NCBI GenBank assembly: GCA_027624855.1
Contig: JAQBTQ010000009.1
Location: forward strand, 45,036-109,035
Length of the DNA: 64,000 bases
Source of the DNA: Bacteroidota bacterium
GTDB taxonomy: Bacteria > Bacteroidota > Bacteroidia > Flavobacteriales_D > Sanyastnellaceae
Reading direction: 5' to 3'
The notes beneath the pieces were generated by a model. It saw only the letters and a program-made list of their open reading frames with translations. It made no database searches and was not told the origin of the DNA. This document shows, piece by piece, positions 9,466 through 17,119 of this stretch; position 1 is the first letter of the stretch; each line of letters starts with the position of its first letter. The translations under genes were made by a program, and so were the position numbers.

Positions 9466-10026
9466 CTAAACTTTTTTCATCCTGTAATCGACTGGGACTT
9501 TACCTTGGGTGATGTCCCGGAGCTTACCGTGCAACAGCCTTCTGCGCATGGGATTGACATGATCAGTAATGAGAACCCCGTCGAGGTGGTCATTTTCATG
9601 CTGCACAATCCTGGCTGCGAGGCCACTCAGACGTTCTTCTTTCAATTCCCACTTTTCGTTGTAGTACTCTACCGATATCGTCTCCGGTCTCTCCACAGCT
9701 TCTCGAATTCCTGGAATAGAAAGACATCCTTCTTCCATTTGACTTCGCTCCTCTGACTCGTCAAAAATTACCGGATTGATCATCACACGCTTAAAATCCA
9801 AGCATGAGGCATCGCCCTTCTCGCCCTCGGCAAATGGTGTGCCGTCGCAAACAAAAATCCTCAAGGAAAGTCCGACCTGTGGCGCGGCGAGCCCAACCCC
9901 ATCTGCTTGATACATGGTCTCCCACATATTGTTGACGAGTTCATCCAGCCCTTGAAATTCTTGTCCTACATCATCAGCCTCTTTTTTTAAAACGGCATCT
10001 CCGTATGCAACGATGGGTAAAATCAT
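9466..10026 (-). CDS. def: Peptide deformylase
   Basis: Metalloenzyme removing the formyl group from the N-terminal methionine of new proteins. It is 186 residues long, normal for the family. All three active-site motifs are present: GVGLAAPQVG (motif 1), EEGCLSIPG with the metal-binding cysteine (motif 2) and QHENDHLDG, whose two histidines bind metal and whose glutamate is catalytic (motif 3). The ATG at 10026 lies four bases after a TAAATTTG -7 box, so the message should begin at or next to the start codon. It is divergent from ribBA with only 50 bases between the two start codons. Confidence 0.96.
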   Translation of the reverse strand: MILPIVAYGDAVLKKEADDVGQEFQGLDELVNNMWETMYQADGVGLAAPQVGLSLRIFVCDGTPFAEGEKGDASCLDFKRVMINPVIFDESEERSQMEEGCLSIPGIREAVERPETISVEYYNEKWELKEERLSGLAARIVQHENDHLDGVLITDHVNPMRRRLLHGKLRDITQGKVPVDYRMKKV

Positions 10027-10030
10027 GGGG

Positions 10031-10038
10031 CAAATTTA
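10031..10038 (-). promoter_or_regulatory. -7 box of def, leaderless geometry
   Basis: TAAATTTG on the minus strand, then CCCC, then ATG. With a transcription start about 4 nt after the box the mRNA would begin at the start codon. Confidence 0.6.
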
Positions 10039-10064
10039 GGAAAGAGAATCGGCTGTCCTCGCCC

Positions 10065-10072
10065 TACTTTTG
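10065..10072 (+). promoter_or_regulatory. -7 box of ribBA, leaderless geometry
   Basis: TACTTTTG, then CATC, then ATG at 10077. Same 4-nt geometry as the divergent def promoter 26 bases away. No convincing -33 TTG is seen. Confidence 0.6.
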
Positions 10073-10076
10073 CATC

Positions 10077-11192
10077 ATGAAAATGATGGATTCCATCCCT
10101 GAAGCAATTGAGGCCATCCGGCGAGGCGAAGTAATCATAGTGGTAGACGACGAAGATCGAGAGAATGAAGGGGACTTTTTGATAGCCGCTAGGCATGCAA
10201 CTCCGGAGGTGGTCAATTTCATGGCCACCCATGGGCGAGGTTTGATTTGTGCTCCCTTAATCGAAAACCGTTGTGATGAGTTAGGACTTGAGTTGATGGT
10301 CGAATCCAATAATGCCGCTTACGAAACCCCGTTCACTGTTTCTGTGGATTTGATTGGTCATGGCTGTACAACTGGGATATCTGCCCAGGATCGGTCAAAA
10401 ACGATCCAAGCGCTTATTGATCCAAAAACGGATCCTAAGTCGCTCGGAAAACCAGGACATATTTTCCCGTTGCGAGCCAAAAAAGGGGGTGTACTGCGCA
10501 GACCAGGTCATACAGAGGCAGCCATAGATTTCTCACGCCTTGCAGGTTTTGAACCCGCTGGAGTCATTGTTGAAATCATGAATGAAGATGGTTCGATGGC
10601 CCGCTTACCCGAATGCCGCGAGTTGGCAGAGAAATTCAATTTGAAACTCGTTTCGATTGCAGATTTAATCGAATACCGATTGCAAAACGAGACCCTCATC
10701 GAAAGGAAATTCGAAACTGAAATCCAAACTGCGTTTGGGGAATTCAAGGCAATCGTCTTCAAGCAACTCACCAATGAAGTCGAACACCTCGCACTTGTCA
10801 AAGGGGCATGGGACATCAACGATGAAGTGCCGCTTCGTGTGCATAGCACGAGTATGGTTGGTGACGTTTTTCAAATAACCGACTTCGGAAAGGGCCCAAT
10901 GCTGCATGCCGCAATGCAAAAAATCGATGAAATCGGTCACGGCGCCATCATTTACATCAACAAGCTTCGGAAGGGGGGCGGAATTTTAGATGAGCTAAAG
11001 GCCTACAATAAACTCAAAGGCACCGATCGGTCATTCGAAAACAAGATGGACGCCAAAGATTATGGCATTGGCGCCCAAATTATCCGCCAGCTAGGAATCC
11101 AAAAGTGCCATGTCCTGACCAATACTCCCCGAAATCCGGGTCCAATTGGGTATGGACTGGAAATCATCAAAACTTCGCCTTTGACCCCTTGA
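10077..11192 (+). CDS. ribB: 3,4-dihydroxy-2-butanone 4-phosphate synthase with degenerate GTP cyclohydrolase II domain
   Basis: Riboflavin synthesis: makes 3,4-dihydroxy-2-butanone 4-phosphate from ribulose 5-phosphate. I take the ATG at 10077 (371 residues), not the one at 10005, because it follows a TACTTTTG box and begins at the conserved domain. The N-terminal RibB domain (1-200) is complete: DDEDRENEGDFL acidic metal-binding loop, HGRGLICAPL, and GHTEAAIDFSRLAG. The C-terminal half has the GTP cyclohydrolase II fold, but the zinc cysteines are gone: the usual HSxCxxGD is HSTSMVGD (from residue 255) and the RCDCG segment reads TDFG. So the second activity is probably lost and the domain structural or regulatory, as described for RibBX-type proteins. 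A functional RibA must lie elsewhere. Confidence 0.93.
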   Translation: MKMMDSIPEAIEAIRRGEVIIVVDDEDRENEGDFLIAARHATPEVVNFMATHGRGLICAPLIENRCDELGLELMVESNNAAYETPFTVSVDLIGHGCTTGISAQDRSKTIQALIDPKTDPKSLGKPGHIFPLRAKKGGVLRRPGHTEAAIDFSRLAGFEPAGVIVEIMNEDGSMARLPECRELAEKFNLKLVSIADLIEYRLQNETLIERKFETEIQTAFGEFKAIVFKQLTNEVEHLALVKGAWDINDEVPLRVHSTSMVGDVFQITDFGKGPMLHAAMQKIDEIGHGAIIYINKLRKGGGILDELKAYNKLKGTDRSFENKMDAKDYGIGAQIIRQLGIQKCHVLTNTPRNPGPIGYGLEIIKTSPLTP

Positions 11193-11200
11193 AAGAGAAT

Positions 11201-11225
11201 AAAAAAAGGGGCTTTTCAGCCCCTT
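11201..11225. terminator. Bidirectional terminator between ribB and rpmE2
   Basis: Inverted repeat AAGGGGC/GCCCCTT (11206-11212 with 11219-11225, 6-nt loop) with an A-run before it and a T-rich tract after it, so it can stop transcription from both converging genes. Confidence 0.85.
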
Positions 11226-11251
11226 GATTTTTCTTCATTTAATTCCTCAGC

Positions 11252-11533
11252 TCAAGCCTCTTCCCCTTTGGGGGCATCCTTCTTATCAAACTTCTGATAC
11301 TTCTGTCGGAATTTATCAATACGTCCTGCAGTATCCACGAATTGCGCCTTTCCGGTATAAAACGGATGCGACTTGTGACTGACTTCTACCTTAACCAATG
11401 GATATTCATTGCCATCTTCCCATTGAATGGTTTCTTTGGTCGCAGCTGCAGACCGACTTAAGAAAGCATATTCATTTGACATGTCTTTGAAGACAACCAA
11501 TCGATAGTTCTCGGGGTGAATTCCTGATTTCAT
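11252..11533 (-). CDS. rpmE2: 50S ribosomal protein L31 type B
   Basis: Large-subunit ribosomal protein of 93 residues. It begins [19 protein letters not shown] and has the [21 protein letters not shown] core typical of L31. It has no cysteines, so it is the zinc-free 'C-minus' type B form; the C-terminal [10 protein letters not shown] tail is a usual Bacteroidota extension. It is a single gene with its own well-formed promoter and a shared terminator. Confidence 0.97.
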   Translation of the reverse strand: MKSGIHPENYRLVVFKDMSNEYAFLSRSAAATKETIQWEDGNEYPLVKVEVSHKSHPFYTGKAQFVDTAGRIDKFRQKYQKFDKKDAPKGEEA

Positions 11534-11562
11534 AGTGCGTAATTAATAACCCAAAAGGGGCG

Positions 11563-11593
11563 CAAAGATAATCCACATCTAGTGAAATTCAAA
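11563..11593 (-). promoter_or_regulatory. Promoter of rpmE2
   Basis: On the minus strand TTTG (11593-11590), 19-nt spacer, TATCTTTG (11570-11563). This is a textbook Bacteroidota sigma-A promoter. The predicted leader is about 25 nt, in contrast to the leaderless genes nearby. Confidence 0.75.
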
Positions 11594-11654
11594 TACTGGC
11601 ATTTTTTAACGAACTCATGTCAATAACACTTTTTAGTTCAGCGTTTATCATTTG

Positions 11655-11769
11655 AAATGCCACCGATGTTTGTAGTGGTTTTAAGTGAGTTTAGCGCAAG
11701 CTAAGCATCAAGTGATAATTTGGTTAAGTTGGTCCTGTCCCAGAACGCTGGGACAGGACTATTTTTTTA
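11655..11769 (+). ncRNA. Candidate small RNA ending in an orphan terminator
   Basis: The 358-base gap between rpmE2 and the next gene has no convincing ORF. It ends in a strong terminator on the plus strand although no plus-strand gene precedes it after the ribB terminator. Upstream are two small hairpins: CCAC/GTGG (11660-11678) and TTAGC-GCAA-GCTAA with a GNRA tetraloop (11691-11704). A poor promoter candidate (TA-TCA-TTTG, 11646-11654) would start a transcript of about 110 nt. No known RNA family is recognised. An attenuating leader of the gene at 11892 is the alternative. Confidence 0.35.
11732..11769 (+). terminator. Strong intrinsic terminator without a preceding gene
   Basis: Perfect 12-bp stem (11732-11743 with 11748-11759), AACG loop, then TATTTTTTT. 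On the opposite strand no U-run follows, so it works only on the plus strand. Confidence 0.85.
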
Positions 11770-11891
11770 TACTCTTCTTAACGCCTTCACAACAAAACCC
11801 GAGAAACAAAAGCGGAATGTTCCACATCAACCGGTTGGCAAAATCAGATTAAGCCATTAAATCCTGGCAACCCTGAGATTAGCTTGCCTTC

Positions 11892-13103
11892 ATGTTCGTA
11901 ACGACCATTACGCATGGAATCTGGATCTTACTCCATCTATGGTCTCCTTTGAGTTCAACCATCAAAGGAAACGCTGGACTTGTAGAAGAACACCAACTCC
12001 CCTCTGCACTTGCAATAGGGCAATCATACAATGCCACCTGGACGCTGGATATTCATGAGGCCTCAGGCTTTGCACGATTCCAAGTCCAATTTCCAATTGG
12101 CATCGAAGTCGAACCCGTTCAAGTAGAAAACGCTTCATTCTCTTTCAAAGACGGAAAAGCGAAATTCATTTGGATTGAAATCCCTCAACAACAGGCGCTT
12201 CAACTCGAACTAAAACTGACTGCAGCGCAAGATTTTGAAGGAGGTGAGATCGAACAACAGTTCTCCTTCATTCGCAATGGAAGCAGGCAAGATGTCGCAC
12301 TTGCTTCTCACTCCATTTCACTTCCAACAGAAAATGCAATGGCCTCAAAAAGTGATGCATTCAAAGTGCGCCGGTCTTGGAGTCAAGCAGAATCTTCTGG
12401 TGAGGGCATTATGAAATTGGTTCTTTCTGGATTTGAACCCGGGCAGTTTTTAAAAATAACAGAGCTTATAAAAGACGAATATTCCATTAACCCTCTTTCT
12501 GATGGAGCATCTGCGATTCGTGATCGACACAAGAATGAATTGATTTACATCTGGCAATCTGCACCCAATACCCCGGAAATTGAAATCACTTATTCCGTCG
12601 ATGAGTCCGCGAAAAACACAATCTCCGGAACGTATTCGACCGTAAAAGATCTCAAGCCCGTCAGCGGATCCATTCCTGCAATCACTGCCTCAGAAATCGA
12701 ATCAATTGAACAAGCATCGAACGAAACCGAATTGGCTCAAGTTTCGGAGAAAGATCAAGGAAAAACCACACCTCGCGAAGCACCTCTAAAGCAATCAAGC
12801 GCCACGCAATCAGACGACGAAGTCGCATTTCGGGTTCAATTATTGGCGACCCGAAAGTCCGTGGGCCGATCGCGCGTGAAGCGAATCTATTCTTTCCAGG
12901 GAGACCTCCGTTCTGAAAAACATGATGCTTGGAACAAATACACAACTGGAAATTATAGCGAATACCAGGAGGCTCGGAATTTACGAGAGGACTTGAATGT
13001 AAGTCATGATTTCCCCGGCCCATTCGTTACAGCTTATCGCGGCGAAAAAAGAATCACCGTGCAAGAAGCCCTCCTCATTACGCATCAAAATTGGATTCCC
13101 TAA
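11892..13103 (+). CDS. Exported protein with C-terminal SPOR-like domain
   Basis: Uncharacterised protein of 403 residues. The first 25 residues are hydrophobic and could be a signal sequence. Residues 35-150 look like an all-beta, cohesin-like fold (VQFPIGIEVEPVQVENASFSF is typical of such regions); a low-complexity Ser/Glu-rich linker follows (about 225-310). The C-terminal 80 residues (FRVQLLATRKS ... YSEYQEARNLREDLN ... PFVTAYRGEKRI) resemble the SPOR peptidoglycan-binding fold as found in Bacteroidota. Its TAA stop overlaps the xerD ATG (TAATG), so the genes are coupled. A TAGC-TTG box lies 5 nt before the ATG. The role is probably envelope-related; no named family is recognised. Confidence 0.75.
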   Translation: MFVTTITHGIWILLHLWSPLSSTIKGNAGLVEEHQLPSALAIGQSYNATWTLDIHEASGFARFQVQFPIGIEVEPVQVENASFSFKDGKAKFIWIEIPQQQALQLELKLTAAQDFEGGEIEQQFSFIRNGSRQDVALASHSISLPTENAMASKSDAFKVRRSWSQAESSGEGIMKLVLSGFEPGQFLKITELIKDEYSINPLSDGASAIRDRHKNELIYIWQSAPNTPEIEITYSVDESAKNTISGTYSTVKDLKPVSGSIPAITASEIESIEQASNETELAQVSEKDQGKTTPREAPLKQSSATQSDDEVAFRVQLLATRKSVGRSRVKRIYSFQGDLRSEKHDAWNKYTTGNYSEYQEARNLREDLNVSHDFPGPFVTAYRGEKRITVQEALLITHQNWIP

Positions 13104-14050
13104 TGCCTCGAATAAAATCAGATTGGAATTCTGCTATCAACGGATATGAAACCTACCTCGCATTGGAGCGAGGACTCAGCGCCAATTCCATTGCTGCATA
13201 CCTGCGCGACATCTCCAAATTCTCTTCATATTGTTTAGAGCATGAAGCGATTTCCGATCCAGGACTCATCGGAATGACTCACATAGAGCATTACATGGGC
13301 TTTCTCTTTGATGAGGGAATTGCCCGGAACAGTCAGGCGCGCATGTTATCAGGCATTCGCAGCTTTTGCAAATACCTCCGTCTCGAAAAGATCCTCGAAG
13401 GAAACCCCGTAGAATTGATTGAAGCACCGAAACCACAGCGCAAACTTCCTGATGTTTTGTCTGTGAATGAAATCAGTGCCATCATCCAAAGCGTGGATTT
13501 GTCCAGAAGAGAAGGCGTGAGAAATCGCGCTATGCTTGAAGTATTGTATAGTTGTGGCTTGAGGGTAACCGAATTGTGCGAGCTCCAATTGTCCAAAGTC
13601 GATTTCGTGGACAAAGTCATTCAAGTAATCGGAAAAGGCAACAAGGAACGGATGATTCCTATTGGGACAACTGCGATCAATGCCATCGATGATTATCTGG
13701 CGCAATACCGCGCAGATATCATCCCGATGAAAGGACACGAAGACACCTTGTTTCTCGGTCGACAAGGACGAGGGTTGAGCCGTCAAATGGCGTTTACCAT
13801 GTTGCGCCGTGTTGCCATACAGGCCCAGGTACGAAAGTCCATTAGTCCCCATACCTTTCGACACAGCTTTGCTACCCATCTATTGGAAGCGGGCGCCGAT
13901 CTTCGAGCCGTTCAAGAAATGCTTGGACATGCACAGATTGTGACCACTGAAATTTACACGCACTTGGACCGGAGGTTTTTAAGAAACCAAATCGATCAAT
14001 TTCATCCAAGAAGCCAACAGGCAGCTCGGGCGGTAAAAAATCCTTCATGA
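13103..14050 (+). CDS. xerD: Tyrosine recombinase, XerD-like
   Basis: Site-specific recombinase that resolves chromosome dimers at dif. It has 315 residues from the ATG at 13103, which overlaps the previous stop; the TTG four codons earlier is not needed. The N-terminal SAM-like DNA-binding domain (YLALERGLSANSIAAYLRDI) is followed by the catalytic domain with the full R-K-H-R-H-Y set: GLRVTEL, GKGNKERMIP, SPHTFRHSFATHLLEAGADL, LGHAQIVTTEIYTH. There are no neighbouring phage or integrative-element genes, so a housekeeping Xer role is favoured over an integrase. XerD rather than XerC is my reading of overall resemblance. Confidence 0.88.
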   Translation: MPRIKSDWNSAINGYETYLALERGLSANSIAAYLRDISKFSSYCLEHEAISDPGLIGMTHIEHYMGFLFDEGIARNSQARMLSGIRSFCKYLRLEKILEGNPVELIEAPKPQRKLPDVLSVNEISAIIQSVDLSRREGVRNRAMLEVLYSCGLRVTELCELQLSKVDFVDKVIQVIGKGNKERMIPIGTTAINAIDDYLAQYRADIIPMKGHEDTLFLGRQGRGLSRQMAFTMLRRVAIQAQVRKSISPHTFRHSFATHLLEAGADLRAVQEMLGHAQIVTTEIYTHLDRRFLRNQIDQFHPRSQQAARAVKNPS

Positions 14051-14583
14051 GCACCATCGCAAAAGCCTTAGGAACCATGGGAATGTTGATTGCTGTGCTC
14101 CATTGCAGTGCACAAGCCCATCCAATGGATGAAAGAGGATACATTGTACGTGTAGGAGATCAAATCCCGAGTTTTGAACTCACGGACATAGAAGGAACAA
14201 CTTATTCATCAAAGTCCTTGCTGGGCACCACCTATGTTCTTCAGTTTACGGCCTCTTGGTGCGGTGTTTGCCGGGCAGAAATGCCCCATTTAGAATCAGA
14301 AGTGTGGCAACGGTTTCGCGAGAAGCCTTTTCTCCTGATTGGCGTTGATTTGGATGAACCTCAAGAAAAAGTTGCCCAATTCACAGCATCCACTGGTGTA
14401 ACTTATCCAATGGCACCAGATCCTGGAGGCGAATTGTTTTATCAAATTGCAGGGCCTAAAAGTGGTGTGACGAGAAATGTTGTGGTCGATGCTAAGGGAG
14501 AAATCGTTTTCCTCACTCGTTTATTTAATGAAAGTGAATTCAATGCGATGATTGAGGTCATCGATTCAATTTTGAGCCGCTAA
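14047..14583 (+). CDS. TlpA-like thioredoxin-fold protein, exported
   Basis: Redox protein of 178 residues acting outside the cytoplasm. An N-terminal signal sequence (about 1-25, ending CSAQA) precedes a redoxin domain with the active-site motif WCGVC (ASWCGVCRAEMPHLE), the TlpA/ResA class. A cis-proline-like segment follows (YQIAGPKSGVTRNVVVDAKGEIV). The ATG overlaps the xerD stop (ATGA). The 3' end runs 18 bases into the convergent gluQ gene. The likely role is thiol-disulfide exchange on exported proteins; no specific partner is evident. Confidence 0.85.
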   Translation: MSTIAKALGTMGMLIAVLHCSAQAHPMDERGYIVRVGDQIPSFELTDIEGTTYSSKSLLGTTYVLQFTASWCGVCRAEMPHLESEVWQRFREKPFLLIGVDLDEPQEKVAQFTASTGVTYPMAPDPGGELFYQIAGPKSGVTRNVVVDAKGEIVFLTRLFNESEFNAMIEVIDSILSR

Positions 14584-15399
14584 GTTGTCCTTCCAGTGCT
14601 TGATGGCCAGCTCAAGCTGTTGGCCAACAGTCCCTTCCAAGTGCGGAATTCCGAGGTGATCAAAGACCTCTTGTAACACAAACTCAGGTTTCATTTCGTC
14701 TACTGCAGGAGCCATGGATTGTTTTGAAAGTTTCTGGCCTTGTTGATCCAAAGCAAGCGGAACATGATGGTACACGAGGGGCTGGCCTCCAAAAACGGAT
14801 CTCAAATAACAATGAGCTACCGTTGAATGAACCAAATCTGCTCCACGAACAACGTGGGTTATGTTCAAATCCAAATCGTCGACCACATTGGCCAGGTGAT
14901 AACTGGGAATTCCGTGCGCATTGCGCAAAACAAAATCACCTACCTCATCGACAAGATTAAACGATAGAAAACCCTCACCTTTATCATTCCAGTCAATTTG
15001 CTGAGAAGTTGCAAGCAATCGCATGGTTCGCTGGGTTTTCAATGCAAGATCGCGACAGGTGCCAGGATAAAGTTCATGTCCTTCTAAGTCTTTTCTTGTG
15101 CATTGGCATCCATAGGTCAACCCCCTTTCCTTCAACTGATCTAACGCCCATTCGTATCGATCGAAATGTTCGGATTGAAAATGAATGTCATCCCAATCCA
15201 TACCAAACGTTTCCAGCGTATTTTGAATGGAGAGGACCGAACCCTCCGCAACTCGAGGTGCATCCAAGTCGTCAATTCTCAACAACCACTTCCCACCATG
15301 TGCTTTGGCATCCAACCACGAAGCCACTGCTGCGACCATGGACCCCATGTGCAGTGGACCAGAGGGCGTTGGAGCAAATCGACCTACATAATCAACCAC
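14566..15399 (-). CDS. gluQ: Glutamyl-Q tRNA(Asp) synthetase
   Basis: Cytoplasmic enzyme that attaches glutamate to queuosine at position 34 of tRNA(Asp); a truncated paralogue of glutamyl-tRNA synthetase lacking the anticodon-binding domain. The 277 residues fit the family. The HIGH-like motif (APTPSGPLHMGS), RIDDLDAPR, the zinc site (YGCQCTRKDL followed by LYPGTC) and a KMSKS-like QKLSKQ are all present. It starts with GTG at 15399, overlapping the ettA stop by 8 bases; no better ATG exists in frame. The 3' end overlaps the convergent TlpA-like gene. Confidence 0.93.
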   Translation of the reverse strand: MVDYVGRFAPTPSGPLHMGSMVAAVASWLDAKAHGGKWLLRIDDLDAPRVAEGSVLSIQNTLETFGMDWDDIHFQSEHFDRYEWALDQLKERGLTYGCQCTRKDLEGHELYPGTCRDLALKTQRTMRLLATSQQIDWNDKGEGFLSFNLVDEVGDFVLRNAHGIPSYHLANVVDDLDLNITHVVRGADLVHSTVAHCYLRSVFGGQPLVYHHVPLALDQQGQKLSKQSMAPAVDEMKPEFVLQEVFDHLGIPHLEGTVGQQLELAIKHWKDNLAAQN

Positions 15400-17080
15400 G
15401 AACCAGTTTTCGATATTTCACGCGCTGTGGGCCAGCATTGCCCATCCGCTTCTTCCGATTTTCCTCGTACTCACTATATGTTCCTTCGAACCAGTAGACC
15501 TGAGAATCGCCTTCAAAAGCCAAAATGTGCGTGCAAATTCGATCTAAAAAATACCGGTCGTGAGAAATCACTACTGCGCAGCCAGCAAAGGATTGAATTC
15601 CTTCTTCCAATGCTCGCAATGTATCCACATCGATGTCGTTCGTAGGCTCGTCCAGCAAAAGCACATTGGCTTCTGTTTTCAACGTCATGGCCAAATGCAA
15701 TCGATTACGTTCACCACCTGATAGCACGCCGCATTTCTTTTGCTGATCTGCACCGTTGAAATTGAAACGAGATACATAAGCCCGGCTATTGAACAGCTTT
15801 CCGCCAATCTCGAGCTGCTCATTCCCTCCACTAATCACTTCCCATACCGATTTGTTCGGGTCAATCTCTTTGTGCCGTTGGTCCACATATCCAATTTCAA
15901 CTGTCTCTCCTACTTGAAACTCCCCACGATCTGGCTGTTCCTCACCCATAATCATCCTGAACAACGTTGTTTTTCCGGCTCCGTTAGGACCAATAACCCC
16001 CACAATTCCGGCCGGCGGTAGCTTGAAGTTCAAATCTTCAATGAGCAAACGATCACCAAAGGCCTTTTGCAAATTGGTTGCATCGATTACTGCGTTCCCC
16101 AATCGAGGACCATTGGGAATTGGGATGGTAAGCCTCGCATCTTTCTCATTCGTTCCTTCAGCCAACATTTGCTCGTAGTTGTTGACACGGGCCTTGTTCT
16201 TAGCACGTCGGCCTTTTGGAGATTGTCGCACCCACTCCAATTCACGCTCCAATTCTTTGCGTCTTTTTGACTCTTGTTTTTCCTCCCGAGCCAATCTTTT
16301 TGATTTCTGTTCCAACCAAGATGCGTAATTCCCCTCGTAAGGAATGCCTTCGCCTCGATCCAATTCCAAAATCCATTTTGCCACATTGTCCAGGAAATAC
16401 CGGTCGTGTGTCACACACAAAACCGTTCCAGGATATTGTTCCAAATGTTGCTCCAACCAATCGATGGACTCCGCATCCAAATGGTTCGTTGGCTCGTCCA
16501 ACAACAATACATCTGGCTGTTGCAATAGCAATCGACACAAGGCCACCCGACGGCGCTCTCCACCTGATAACAATTCGATTTTAGCGTCATCTGGAGGACA
16601 GCGAAGCGCATCCATCGCAATGCTCAACTTGGTATCCAATTCCCATGCATTGAGTGCATCGATTCGATCCTGTACCTCCGATTGCCGCTGAATCAGTGAT
16701 TCCATTTTGTCCGGATTGTTCAGGATTTCTTCATCCATAAATCGGGCATTGATCTCTTCGTATTCCTTGAGAACATTCACGATTTCCGCCGTTCCCTCTT
16801 CCACGATTTCCCTTACGGTTTTTTGCTCATCCAATTCTGGTTCTTGTGAAAGGTATCCAACCGTGATACCCGGCGACCAAGTCACATCACCGCTATAGGC
16901 ATCGTCAAGCCCTGCAATGATTTTCATCACAGTGGATTTCCCTGCACCATTGGCTCCAAGGATCCCAATTTTGGCACCGTAATAAAACCCGAGCGTCACG
17001 TCTTTGAGTATCTGTTTTCCAGCGGGCGTCACCTTGTTTACCCGGTGCATACTAAAAATGACTTTCTTATCGTCTGACAT
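15392..17080 (-). CDS. ettA: ABC-F translational throttle ATPase EttA
   Basis: Soluble tandem ABC ATPase that acts on the ribosomal E site and gates translation by energy state. From ATG 17080 (MSDDKKVIFSMHRVNK) the product is 562 residues, the length of EttA. Two nucleotide-binding domains are seen: first with GANGAGKST, LSGGERRRVALCRLL and LLDEPTNHLD; second with GPNGAGKTT, LSGGERNRLHLAMTL and LLDEPTNDID. The interdomain linker with clustered Arg/Lys (EWVRQSPKGRRAKNKARV) is the tRNA-contacting motif of this subfamily. No membrane segments. gluQ starts inside its last codons, so the two are co-transcribed. Confidence 0.95.
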   Translation of the reverse strand: MSDDKKVIFSMHRVNKVTPAGKQILKDVTLGFYYGAKIGILGANGAGKSTVMKIIAGLDDAYSGDVTWSPGITVGYLSQEPELDEQKTVREIVEEGTAEIVNVLKEYEEINARFMDEEILNNPDKMESLIQRQSEVQDRIDALNAWELDTKLSIAMDALRCPPDDAKIELLSGGERRRVALCRLLLQQPDVLLLDEPTNHLDAESIDWLEQHLEQYPGTVLCVTHDRYFLDNVAKWILELDRGEGIPYEGNYASWLEQKSKRLAREEKQESKRRKELERELEWVRQSPKGRRAKNKARVNNYEQMLAEGTNEKDARLTIPIPNGPRLGNAVIDATNLQKAFGDRLLIEDLNFKLPPAGIVGVIGPNGAGKTTLFRMIMGEEQPDRGEFQVGETVEIGYVDQRHKEIDPNKSVWEVISGGNEQLEIGGKLFNSRAYVSRFNFNGADQQKKCGVLSGGERNRLHLAMTLKTEANVLLLDEPTNDIDVDTLRALEEGIQSFAGCAVVISHDRYFLDRICTHILAFEGDSQVYWFEGTYSEYEENRKKRMGNAGPQRVKYRKLVRG

Positions 17081-17119
17081 TGTGCGTATTGATCTTATGT
17101 GCAATAATAATCGGTGAAA

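Noticed and set aside
13103..14050. Phage or element integrase
   Set aside because: No attachment-site repeats, excisionase or cargo genes; the layout fits chromosomal XerD.
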